49,038 nt of DNA, taken from contig DATJQI010000064.1 of NCBI GenBank assembly GCA_035505915.1, positions 1 through 49,038 on the forward strand, in the 5' to 3' direction. The translations under genes and the position numbers were made by a program. The DNA is from 40CM-2-70-7 sp035505915 (lineage in GTDB: Bacteria > Gemmatimonadota > Gemmatimonadetes > Gemmatimonadales > GWC2-71-9). The notes beneath the pieces are model-generated. The model was not told the DNA's origin and searched no databases. It saw only the letters and a program-made list of their open reading frames with translations. Positions 1 through 7,446 of this stretch are shown here, piece after piece. Positions within the stretch are counted from its first letter, which is position 1; each line of letters starts with the position of its first letter.

Positions 1-320
1 CCCGCCGTCACGACGAGGACCGTCCCCCGGCCCGTCGGGGCGGGCTCGGGATCGGGCGCCAGGTACACCGTGCGCCCCAGCGCATTCACTTCGGCCCGCC
101 CGAACCGCCCCTGCAGAGCCTCCCGGTGCGGCGGCTCCGCCCGCGTGGCCAGGAAGCTTCCGCTCTTCTCCACCAGGCGCTCGGCGATCCCGACCACCTG
201 CTCCGGCGTCTTGCCCTGACACAGAATCACCTCCTGATGCCCCTGGGTGTGGGGCCGGAGGTGATCGATCGAGGCGAAGGCCAGCCGCTCGATGAGACCG
301 TCCACTTCGTGGAGGTTCAC
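1..320 (-). CDS. larB: LarB, nickel-pincer cofactor synthase (N-terminal part, cut by window edge)
   Basis: About 106 N-terminal residues are visible; the rest lies beyond position 1. The translation from GTG at 320 contains DHLRPHTQGHQEVILCQGKT, then PEQVVGIAERLVEKSG and, near the cut, VLVVTAG. That is the N-terminal pattern of LarB, the carboxylase/hydrolase that makes pyridinium-3,5-biscarboxylic acid mononucleotide, first step to the nickel-pincer nucleotide of lactate racemase-type enzymes. The GTG overlaps the dusB stop as GTGA, so the two genes are probably translationally coupled. larC or larE would be expected further left but cannot be seen. Family assignment rests on the N-terminal motif only. 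Confidence 0.8.
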   Translation of the reverse strand, partial: MNLHEVDGLIERLAFASIDHLRPHTQGHQEVILCQGKTPEQVVGIAERLVEKSGSFLATRAEPPHREALQGRFGRAEVNALGRTVYLAPDPEPAPTGRGTVLVVTA

Positions 321-1306
321 GCCGCGGCCTCGAGCTCCGCTTCCGCCAGATAGGACGCGAACACGCGCTCGGCCTCGGCGAGCGACTCGATGGCGAAGAG
401 CCGCTGGCGCAGCTCCGACGCGCCCCGGAGCCCCCGGGTATACCAGCCGAGGTGCTTCCGGAACTCGAGGGCGGTCTTCCGGGTGTCGCCCTGGAGCCGG
501 AGTGCGAGCCGGGCGTGCTCGAGCGCCACCCGGAAGCGCTCCTCGGCGCCGGGGACCGGCTCGGGCGTCAGCCCGTCGAGGAGGGCCCGACCCTGCGTGA
601 AGATCCAGGGGTTCCCGAACGCCCCCCGCGCCACCATGATGCCGGCGCACCCGGTGTGGCGGTGCATCCGCAGGATGTCGTCGGCGGTGCTGATGTCCCC
701 GTTGCCGATCACCGGGATATCCAGGGCTTCCACCACGCGGCCGATCTCGTCCCAGTTCGCGTCACCCGAGTACATCTGCGTGCGGGTCCGGGGGTGCAGC
801 GCGAGCGCCTGCGCCCCCGCGTCCTGACAGCGCAGCGCGATCGTCACCGGGTCCCGCTGTGCCTCGTCCCAGCCGCTGCGGATCTTCACCGTAACCGGAA
901 GATGGGTCGCGCCCTTCACCGCCTGGATGATGCCCCCGACCAGGCTCATGTCCTTGAGGCACCCCGAGCCGCCGTTGTTGCGCACCACCTTCTTCACGGG
1001 GCAGCCGAAGTTGATGTCGAGGAAGTCCGGCTGGAACAGCTCGGTGACCATGCCGGCGGCGCGCGCCATCACGGCCGGGTCGGCGCCATAGAGCTGGATC
1101 CCGATGGGCCGCTCCACCGGCTCGAACCGCATGTCCGCGAGGACCCGCTCGATCCCGAGGGACACGCCGACCGACGAGATGAACTCCGACACGACCACGT
1201 CCGCGCCGAACCGCCGGCAGATCTGCCGGAAGGGCGCCTCCGAGACGCCCGCCATGGGCGCCAGGAAGAGGGGGACGCGGGACCGGGTCGGGTACGGGAA
1301 GTCCAT
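317..1306 (-). CDS. dusB: tRNA-dihydrouridine synthase, DusB/NifR3 family
   Basis: FMN- and NADPH-dependent reduction of uridine to dihydrouridine in the tRNA D-loop. 329 residues from ATG 1306: TIM barrel opening APMAGVSEAPFRQIC (FMN site), DINFGCPVKK with the catalytic Cys near residue 102, HPRTRTQMYSG, VIGNGDI, and GIMVARGAFGNPWIF (phosphate binding). An upstream GTG in frame at 1369 would add 21 residues that do not resemble the family, and a promoter-like sequence ends just before ATG 1306, so the transcript may be nearly leaderless. Overlaps larB by 4 bp. Divergent from the PtsN-like gene. The DusB subgroup is chosen from the overall motif set; DusA or DusC are less likely. Confidence 0.93.
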   Translation of the reverse strand: MDFPYPTRSRVPLFLAPMAGVSEAPFRQICRRFGADVVVSEFISSVGVSLGIERVLADMRFEPVERPIGIQLYGADPAVMARAAGMVTELFQPDFLDINFGCPVKKVVRNNGGSGCLKDMSLVGGIIQAVKGATHLPVTVKIRSGWDEAQRDPVTIALRCQDAGAQALALHPRTRTQMYSGDANWDEIGRVVEALDIPVIGNGDISTADDILRMHRHTGCAGIMVARGAFGNPWIFTQGRALLDGLTPEPVPGAEERFRVALEHARLALRLQGDTRKTALEFRKHLGWYTRGLRGASELRQRLFAIESLAEAERVFASYLAEAELEAAA

Positions 1307-1313
1307 ATCCTGC

Positions 1314-1342
1314 AACGTAATGGCGCGTTGCGCGCCGAGCAA
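1314..1342 (-). promoter_or_regulatory. Promoter-like sequence for dusB-larB
   Basis: Reading leftward: TTGCTC, a 17-bp spacer, TACGTT. The -10 box ends 7 bp before ATG 1306, which would give a leaderless or nearly leaderless mRNA and fits the lack of a Shine-Dalgarno sequence. It overlaps the opposing promoter-like sequence at 1328-1356. Inferred from pattern only. Confidence 0.5.
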
Positions 1343-1356
1343 CCAGCCGTTACGTT
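1328..1356 (+). promoter_or_regulatory. Promoter-like sequence for the PtsN-like gene
   Basis: TTGCGC, 17-bp spacer, TACGTT. A start near 1363 would leave a leader of about 42 nt with GGAG 8 bases before the GTG at 1405. The two -10 boxes (AACGTAA 1314-1320 and TTACGTT 1350-1356) form an inverted repeat around a shared -35 region. Confidence 0.5.
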
Positions 1357-1404
1357 CCGATCCCGACAAGTCATTCCATTCGTGCCGAAAACGGAGCGCC
1401 GGCC

Positions 1405-1857
1405 GTGCATCTGCGTGAATTCTTCTCCGAAGACGCCATCAACCTGCACCTTGCCAGCACCGACAAGGACGACGTGCTCAAAGAGCTCGTCGGCGTCCTC
1501 CATCTCGACGAGAAGTCGGACGCGATGCTGTTCAAGATGCTGAAGCGGCGCGAGACCCTGGGCTCGACGGGGATCGGGCAGAACATCGCGATCCCCCACT
1601 GCCGGTCCCTGGTGGTGTCGAAGCTGCGGGTGGCGTTCGGACGGAAGCTGGAAGGCGTGGATTTCAAGGCCATCGACGACAAGCCGGTGCACTATTTCTT
1701 CCTGATCGTGGCTCCCCCCCTCGAAGTGTCCAACCAGTACCTCCCCGTGCTCGGCAAGATCGCCCAGTTCGCCAAGGAACCGGACGTGCCGGAACGGCTC
1801 GCGAAGCTCAACACTCCCCAGGAATTCCTGCAGCTGCTCGAAGAAAAAAAGATCTAG
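1405..1857 (+). CDS. PTS EIIA / PtsN-like phosphoacceptor protein
   Basis: 150 residues of the EIIA fructose/nitrogen family (PTS_EIIA_2 fold). The phospho-His signature GIGQNIAIPHCRSL places the active His at about residue 65. No EIIB or EIIC membrane domain is fused, so a regulatory PtsN-type role (receiving phosphate from an HPr-like protein and signalling nutrient status) is more likely than sugar transport. Starts at GTG 1405 with GGAG upstream. Ends directly against the guaA stop in convergent orientation, with no terminator hairpin visible. No ptsP, HPr or HPr kinase gene lies in the window. Confidence 0.88.
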   Translation: MHLREFFSEDAINLHLASTDKDDVLKELVGVLHLDEKSDAMLFKMLKRRETLGSTGIGQNIAIPHCRSLVVSKLRVAFGRKLEGVDFKAIDDKPVHYFFLIVAPPLEVSNQYLPVLGKIAQFAKEPDVPERLAKLNTPQEFLQLLEEKKI

Positions 1858-3411
1858 TCACTCCCACTCGATCGTGGCCGGCGGCTTCGAGCTGATGTCG
1901 TAGGCCACCCGGTTCACGCCCCGCACCTCGTTGATCACCCGGCTCGAGATTCTCGCCAGGACGTCATAGGGAAACGGGAACCAGTCGGCGGTCATGCCGT
2001 CCCGGCTGGTGACGGCCCGCAGGGCCACGACGTGGTCGTAGGTCCGGCCATCCCCCATCACGCCCACCGACTTGACCGGCAGGAGCACGGCGAACGCCTG
2101 CCAGATCTGATCGTAGAGCCCCGCGGCGCGGATCTCCTCGATGTAGATCGCGTCCACCTTCCGGAGAATGGCGAGGCGCTCTTCGGACACCGGCCCGAGC
2201 ACGCGGATGGCGAGACCCGGCCCGGGGAACGGGTGGCGGCCCACGATCTCTTCGGGAAGGCCCAGCTCCCGGCCCACCTGCCGCACTTCGTCCTTGAAGA
2301 GCTCGCGGAGCGGCTCGACGAGCTTCCAGGGCAGATCGGGGCGCAAGCCGCCGACGTTGTGATGGGTCTTGATGGTCACCGACGGGCCGCCTTTGGGGGA
2401 CGACGACTCGATCACGTCCGGGTACAGGGTTCCCTGCACCAGGAACCCGACGTCTCCCGGGACGTGCTTGGCGTCGTCCTCGAACACGTCGATGAACGTG
2501 TGGCCGATCCGGCGGCGCTTCTCTTCCGGGTCATCGATGCCGGCCAGCTCCTTCAGGAACCGCGCCCGGGCGTCCACCACCCGCAGGTCGATCCCCAGGT
2601 GCTTCCGGAAGGTCTGCTCCACCTGCTGGCGCTCGTTTTCCCGCAGGAGCCCGTGATCCACGAAGATGCAGGTGAGCCGGTCGCCGATGGCGCGGTGGAC
2701 CAGCGCCGCCGCCACCGCGGAGTCGACGCCGCCGGAGAGACCGCAGATGGCGCGCCGGGTGGGCCCCACGGTGTCCCGGATCTTGGCGATTTCCTGCTCG
2801 ATGAAGTGCCCGGCGGTCCAGTCGGGGGTGCAACGGCAGACCCCGAACAGGAAGTTGTGGATGATCTCTCCGCCCCGGACCGTGTGGGCGACCTCGGGGT
2901 GAAAGAGCACGCCCATCACCGGCTTCTTCTCGTGCGCCAGCCCCGCGATGGGAGCGTTGACCGACGACGCGATGACCCGGAACCCGGGGGGCGGCACCTC
3001 GATGCGGTCCGAGTGGCTGGCCCACACCGTCGTCGACTCGCCGGCCTTGAAGCCCGCGAAGATCCCTTCCGCCACCTTCACCGTGACGTCGGCCCGCCCG
3101 TACTCCTGCTCGGGCGAGGCGACCACCTTCCCGCCGGCGATGTGCGCCACCAGCTGGAGCCCGTAGCAGATCGCGAGAATCGGGACACCGAGATCGAGAA
3201 TCGCCGGATCGGCGCCGGGAGCTCCGGGAGCGAAGACCGAGGCCGGCCCTCCGGAGAAGATGATCCCCTGGGCGCCGAACGACTTCACGAACGCCAGGTC
3301 GCGGCCCTTGTCTCCGGGATGAATCTCGCAGTAGACGTGGGCCTCGCGAATCCGGCGGGCGATGAGCTGCGTGAACTGGGACCCGTAGTCCAGGATCAGG
3401 ATCTTGTTCAC
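1858..3411 (-). CDS. guaA: GMP synthase (glutamine-hydrolysing)
   Basis: Amination of XMP to GMP with glutamine and ATP, last step of guanine nucleotide synthesis. 517 residues: class I glutamine amidotransferase domain (residues about 2-190; nucleophile C82 in ILAICYGLQ; H171 and E173 in FHPEVAHT), ATP pyrophosphatase domain with P-loop GLSGGVDSAV (about 224-233), and a C-terminal dimerisation domain ending KPPATIEWE, which is the normal end for GuaA. The GTG start overlaps the lysA stop as GTGA. Length and motifs are complete. Confidence 0.97.
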   Translation of the reverse strand: MNKILILDYGSQFTQLIARRIREAHVYCEIHPGDKGRDLAFVKSFGAQGIIFSGGPASVFAPGAPGADPAILDLGVPILAICYGLQLVAHIAGGKVVASPEQEYGRADVTVKVAEGIFAGFKAGESTTVWASHSDRIEVPPPGFRVIASSVNAPIAGLAHEKKPVMGVLFHPEVAHTVRGGEIIHNFLFGVCRCTPDWTAGHFIEQEIAKIRDTVGPTRRAICGLSGGVDSAVAAALVHRAIGDRLTCIFVDHGLLRENERQQVEQTFRKHLGIDLRVVDARARFLKELAGIDDPEEKRRRIGHTFIDVFEDDAKHVPGDVGFLVQGTLYPDVIESSSPKGGPSVTIKTHHNVGGLRPDLPWKLVEPLRELFKDEVRQVGRELGLPEEIVGRHPFPGPGLAIRVLGPVSEERLAILRKVDAIYIEEIRAAGLYDQIWQAFAVLLPVKSVGVMGDGRTYDHVVALRAVTSRDGMTADWFPFPYDVLARISSRVINEVRGVNRVAYDISSKPPATIEWE

Positions 3412-4667
3412 GCGTGGTACCAGGCCGCGGGCTCGAGCGCCTCGCCCCGGAACAGGTCTTCGACCGTCTCGCGCTCCCGCGCCACGTAGAACTTCTCTCC
3501 TTCCACCATCACCTCCGGCGGCCGCGGCCGGGCATTGTAGGTCGAGCTCATCACGAAGCCGTAGGCTCCCGTTCCGAGCACGGCGAGGAAGTCCCCGGGA
3601 CTCACCGGGGGCAGCTTCCGATCCAGCGCCAGGAAGTCCCCGCTCTCGCAGATGGGCCCCACCACGTTCACCGAGTGCTCTCCCCGCCCGCCGTCCGACA
3701 GCGGGATGATCTCGTGATAGGCGTTGTAGTGGCTCGGGCGGACGAAATCGGTCATGCCGGCGTCCACGATCACGTAATCTTTGCCGCCGGCGTGTTTCCG
3801 GTAGAGCACGCGGGTCAGGAGCAGCCCGGCGTTCGCCACGAGAAACCGCCCCGGCTCGCACTGGAGGGCCAATCCGGCCGCCCGGATGGGCGGCGCCACC
3901 GCGTCCACCCATTCCTTCAAGCCCGGCACCTTCTCGTCGTGGTAGCGCACCCCGAGGCCACCCCCGACATCCACGCTCTCGATGGTGGTGATGCCGGCGG
4001 CGCGGATCGCCGCCACCAGCTCGAGGAGCTTCAGGGTCCCCCGCCGGTACGGCTCCACCTCGGTGATCTGCGACCCGATGTGCATCGCGAGACCCTTCAG
4101 CGTGAGGCGCCGGTCGGCTCCGATCCGCTCGGCCACGCGCACCACCTCGTCGAAGGGCACGCCGAACTTCGCGGTCTTGTCGCCGGTCTTGGTGTAGGGA
4201 TGCGTGTTCGTCTGCACGTCCGGATTGACGCGGATTCCCACGGCGGCCGGCACCCCGCTCCGCCCCGCCGCCGCGATCACCGCATCCAGCTCGCTCGGCG
4301 ACTCGACGTTGATCTGGCCCACGCCGGCGGCGATCGCCGCGTCCAGCTCCTCGGCGGTCTTCCCCACGCCGGAGAACACGATCGTGGCCGGGTCGAACCC
4401 CGCCCGCCGCGCCCGCTCGAGCTCGCCCACGGACACGATGTCCGCGCCGGCGCCGAGCTGCCGGAGCACCCGGAGCACGGCGAGGGAGCCGTTGGCCTTG
4501 ATGGCGTAGCAGATCCGGTGGCGAACCCCGGCCGAGCGGAGCGCGTCTTCCAGGGCGTGGAACTGGGCCCGGATCAGGTTGGCGCTGTAGACGTAGGTGG
4601 GCGTGCCGACCCGCCGGGCGACGGCGGTGAGCAGAGCGGGATCGAGGCCTAGTACGCCTGTGCCCAC
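3408..4667 (-). CDS. lysA: Diaminopimelate decarboxylase
   Basis: PLP-dependent decarboxylation of meso-diaminopimelate to lysine. 419 residues: alanine-racemase-like barrel with PLP lysine K57 in CYAIKANGS, HIGSQ (H196), SVDVGGGLGV and CEPGRFLVANAG, then a beta domain carrying the partner-subunit Cys in GPICESGDFLA (about residue 340). The chosen start is GTG 4667, with GGAGG four bases upstream; it overlaps the end of proS by 19 bp. No ATG exists in this part of the frame. Lysine synthesis next to proS and guaA is not functionally obvious; the genes probably just share a transcript. Confidence 0.95.
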   Translation of the reverse strand: MGTGVLGLDPALLTAVARRVGTPTYVYSANLIRAQFHALEDALRSAGVRHRICYAIKANGSLAVLRVLRQLGAGADIVSVGELERARRAGFDPATIVFSGVGKTAEELDAAIAAGVGQINVESPSELDAVIAAAGRSGVPAAVGIRVNPDVQTNTHPYTKTGDKTAKFGVPFDEVVRVAERIGADRRLTLKGLAMHIGSQITEVEPYRRGTLKLLELVAAIRAAGITTIESVDVGGGLGVRYHDEKVPGLKEWVDAVAPPIRAAGLALQCEPGRFLVANAGLLLTRVLYRKHAGGKDYVIVDAGMTDFVRPSHYNAYHEIIPLSDGGRGEHSVNVVGPICESGDFLALDRKLPPVSPGDFLAVLGTGAYGFVMSSTYNARPRPPEVMVEGEKFYVARERETVEDLFRGEALEPAAWYHA

Positions 4668-6151
4668 ACCGCCTCCGCCACGCTCGGCTTCCCGCACCAC
4701 ATGCAGGTGCGTGGCTTGTCGGGGGACTGAAACTCGGGGTCGGGGAGCACGCGGATCGTGGCCGCCGTCTCGGTCTTGATCTCCGCCTCGCAATCGCCGG
4801 AGCCGCAGAAGCCGCCGTACGCGAACCCGCCCGCCCCGTTCATGAACTCGAGGAACTGGGTCTTGTTGACGCCCCGGATGGAGTTCGCCTCCCGGCGGGC
4901 CTTGGCGGCCTCGAACAGCTCGCGCTGGATTTCGTCCAGGACCTTGGGGACCGCGGTGATCACCTCGTTCAGCGCGATCGGCGCCTTGCCGCCGGTGGCG
5001 GGCTTCACCCGGCGGGCGGCCATCACCTGCCCCGCCGCGACGTCGCGGGGGCCGATTTCGAGGCGGAGCGGTACGCCCTTGGCCTCCCAATCGAAGTACT
5101 TCGCGCCGGGCTTCATGTCCCGCAGGTCGATCTCGACGCGCACCCCGGCCTTGGCGAGAGCGTCTTTTACCTGACCCCCGACCCCCGACACCTGACCCCG
5201 CTCGTCGTCGTTCTTCCAGATGGGCACGATCACCACCTGGATCGGCGCCAGCCGGGGAGGCGCGACGAGTCCGTTGTCGTCCGAGTGGGTCATGATCAAC
5301 CCGCCGATCATCCGCGTCGAGACGCCCCAGGACGTGTTCCAGACGAAGTCGAGGCCCCCGGCCGCGGTCTGGTACTGGACATTGAAGGCGCGGGCGAAAT
5401 TCTGGCCCAGGTTGTGGGAGGTGCCCGCCTGGAGCGCCTTGTTGTCCTGCATCAGGGCTTCCACCGCGTAGGTCCGGAGCGCGCCGGCGAACTTCTCACT
5501 CTCGGTCTTGCGTCCGGTGAGGACCGGCATCGCGACCCACTCCTCCTGGAACCTCCGGTACACGCCCAGCATCTGGCGCGCCTCGGCCTCCGCGTCCGCC
5601 TCGGTGGCGTGCGCGGTGTGTCCTTCCTGCCAGAGGAATTCGGTGGTCCGCAGAAAGAGCCGCGTCCGGAGCTCCCACCGCACGATGTTGCACCACTGGT
5701 TCATCAGGAGCGGCAGGTCGCGATAGCTCTGGATCCACTTCGCGAACATCGCGTAAATGATCGTCTCGGACGTGGGCCGCACCACCAGAGGCTCTTCCAG
5801 CTCGGACGCCGGATCGGGCTCGACCGCCTCGGCGCCCGCCTTCCCGGTGGCCCGGAGCCGGGTGTGCGTGACCACCGCCACTTCTTTGGCGAAGCCCTCG
5901 ACGTGCTCCGCCTCCTTGGCGAGAAAGCTCTGCGGGATGAACAGCGGGAAGTAGGCGTTCTGGTGACCGGTGGCCTTGAACATGTCGTCCAGGGCGCGCT
6001 GCATCAGCTCCCAGATCCGGTAGCCGAGGGGCCGGATCACCATGCAGCCGCGCACCGGCGAGTAGTCCGCCAGCTGCGCCTGCATGATGACGTCGTTGTA
6101 CCACTCGCTGAAGTCTTTCGCCCGGGGCGTGATCTTCTCGGCCTGTGCCAT
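4649..6151 (-). CDS. proS: Prolyl-tRNA synthetase, archaeal/eukaryotic-like (type 3)
   Basis: Charges tRNA-Pro. 500 residues, without the bacterial editing insertion (INS) of the roughly 570-residue E. coli form. Class II motif 2 is FLRTTEFLWQEGHTAHA and motif 3 is WGVSTRMIGGLIMTHSDDNG. The C-terminal zinc-binding domain (CGSGDC and CMWCGKPS) ends in the Tyr typical of the type-3 enzyme (VWAQAY). Residues about 317-327 (GQVSGVGGQV) in the anticodon-binding domain are encoded by a GTCAGG-type tandem repeat and look like a local replacement of helix sequence. The ATG overlaps the hisS stop by one base (TAATG). Confidence 0.96.
   Translation of the reverse strand: MAQAEKITPRAKDFSEWYNDVIMQAQLADYSPVRGCMVIRPLGYRIWELMQRALDDMFKATGHQNAYFPLFIPQSFLAKEAEHVEGFAKEVAVVTHTRLRATGKAGAEAVEPDPASELEEPLVVRPTSETIIYAMFAKWIQSYRDLPLLMNQWCNIVRWELRTRLFLRTTEFLWQEGHTAHATEADAEAEARQMLGVYRRFQEEWVAMPVLTGRKTESEKFAGALRTYAVEALMQDNKALQAGTSHNLGQNFARAFNVQYQTAAGGLDFVWNTSWGVSTRMIGGLIMTHSDDNGLVAPPRLAPIQVVIVPIWKNDDERGQVSGVGGQVKDALAKAGVRVEIDLRDMKPGAKYFDWEAKGVPLRLEIGPRDVAAGQVMAARRVKPATGGKAPIALNEVITAVPKVLDEIQRELFEAAKARREANSIRGVNKTQFLEFMNGAGGFAYGGFCGSGDCEAEIKTETAATIRVLPDPEFQSPDKPRTCMWCGKPSVAEAVWAQAY
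5170..5199 (-). repeat. GTCAGG-type tandem repeat inside proS
   Basis: On the coding strand the sequence runs GGGGTCAGGTGTCGGGGGTC and on to GGGGTCAGGT. It keeps frame and encodes GQVSGVGGQV. The same word, in the same coding orientation, occurs in aroA and at the end of the deacetylase gene. Confidence 0.7.
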
Positions 6152-7437
6152 TACTGGAACGATCCGTTTCGAATCGAGGTCAGCGGCACCCGCACTTCGG
6201 TGCCCGCCGTCAGGTCCCGCACCACGCCCACACCCTGCGAGCGCTCGTCGGGACCCAGGATGATCGCCCGGGGCGCGCCGCGCGCGGCGGCCAGCTCGAG
6301 CTGCTTCCGGATGTTTCCCTGCTTCAGGGCGTACTCGACGCCGACGCCCTTGTCCCGCAGCTGGTGCGCGAGCTCGAGCACCACCGGCACGTCCTCGCCG
6401 GCGATCGCGACCAGGAACACCTGCACCGGTCCCGCCGCGACGGCGCCTTTGCTCCGCTCCTTCAGGAGCTCGCCCAGGACGACGTCTCCCATCCCGAAGC
6501 CCAGGGCCGGCAGGTCCACGCCGCCCAGCGCCTTGAGGAGCCCGTCGTACCGCCCGCCCCCGCAGATGGCCCGGAGCGTCCGGCCGGTGTCGAAGAGCTC
6601 GAACACCGTGCCCGTGTAGTACGCGAGGCCTCGAACGATGGTCAGGTCCACCGCCGCGAAGTCGCCGAGGCCCATGGCGGTGAGCGCCCCGAGCGTCTGT
6701 TCGAGCGGCTCGCCCGCTTCGACGCCTCCCCGCACCTTCCCCAACGCCTCCTTGACCGCCGCCCAGTCACGGAGCGCGGCGATGGCGAACACGCTTCCCA
6801 CTTCCCTCTTCCCTACTCCCGCCTCTCCCAGCCTCCGCTCCAGCACGTCCATCGGGTCCCGCTCGGCCTTGTCGATGGCGGCGAAGGCGGCGGGCAGCTG
6901 TGCCTCGGTGAGCCCGTTGCCCAGGAGCAGCGTCTTGAGCACGCGACGGTCGGAGATCCGGGCCTGGACTTCCTTGGCGGTCAGACCGAAGGCCCGCATG
7001 ATGTCGATGGTCGCGGCGATCAGCTCGGCGTCCGCGAGAGGACCCGGTTCGCCGATCAGGTCCATGTTGAGCTGGAAGTGCTCCCGGAGCCGGCCCCGCT
7101 GCTGCCGCTCGTACCGGAACAGCTGGGGGATGGAGAACCAGCGGATGGGCTTCTTCAGGGCCTGGGCGCGGGCCCCCACCATCCGGGCCAGCGTGGGGGT
7201 CATTTCGGGACGCAACGCGACGTCCCGGTCCCCCTTGTCCCGAAAGTTGTACAGCTGGCCGACGATCTCGTCCCCGCTCTTCTGGGTGTAGAGCTCCAGC
7301 GGCTCCAGGGGGGGACCGTCGTATTCCTCGAAGCCGTAGCGCGCCGCGACGCTCCGCCAGGTGGCGAAGATGTGGTTCCGGAGGGCGAGTTCGTCGGGGT
7401 AGAAATCACGGAAGCCGGGCAGCGCTTTCCCTTGCAT
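6151..7437 (-). CDS. hisS: Histidyl-tRNA synthetase
   Basis: Charges tRNA-His. 428 residues from ATG 7437 (a GTG one codon earlier is equally possible). Class II signatures: ALRPEMTPTLARM, the motif-2 loop RYERQQRGRLREHFQLNMD, the histidine-specific LVRGLAYYTGTVFE, and CGGGRYDGL. A C-terminal anticodon-binding domain follows. Residues about 203-216 (GEAGVGKREVGS) are encoded by a GGGAAG-type repeat at 6793-6829. No Shine-Dalgarno sequence is seen; translation is probably coupled to folC, whose stop lies 9 bp upstream. Confidence 0.96.
   Translation of the reverse strand: MQGKALPGFRDFYPDELALRNHIFATWRSVAARYGFEEYDGPPLEPLELYTQKSGDEIVGQLYNFRDKGDRDVALRPEMTPTLARMVGARAQALKKPIRWFSIPQLFRYERQQRGRLREHFQLNMDLIGEPGPLADAELIAATIDIMRAFGLTAKEVQARISDRRVLKTLLLGNGLTEAQLPAAFAAIDKAERDPMDVLERRLGEAGVGKREVGSVFAIAALRDWAAVKEALGKVRGGVEAGEPLEQTLGALTAMGLGDFAAVDLTIVRGLAYYTGTVFELFDTGRTLRAICGGGRYDGLLKALGGVDLPALGFGMGDVVLGELLKERSKGAVAAGPVQVFLVAIAGEDVPVVLELAHQLRDKGVGVEYALKQGNIRKQLELAAARGAPRAIILGPDERSQGVGVVRDLTAGTEVRVPLTSIRNGSFQ
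6793..6829 (-). repeat. GGGAAG-type degenerate repeat inside hisS
   Basis: The coding strand carries GGGAGTAGGGAAGAGGGAAG followed by TGGGAAGCG, in frame, in the insertion-domain part of HisS. A related array on the opposite coding strand lies in aroA at 42493-42523. Confidence 0.6.
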
Positions 7438-7446
7438 CACAACAAT

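Noticed and set aside
1371..1692. Leftward frames opposite the PtsN-like gene
   Set aside because: High-GC mirror frames of a clear EIIA gene with the conserved phospho-His motif on the other strand.
5800..5850. Frameshift or insertion in proS around AGAEAVEPDPASELEEP
   Set aside because: Frame is maintained, motifs on both sides are intact and type-3 ProS proteins vary in length here.
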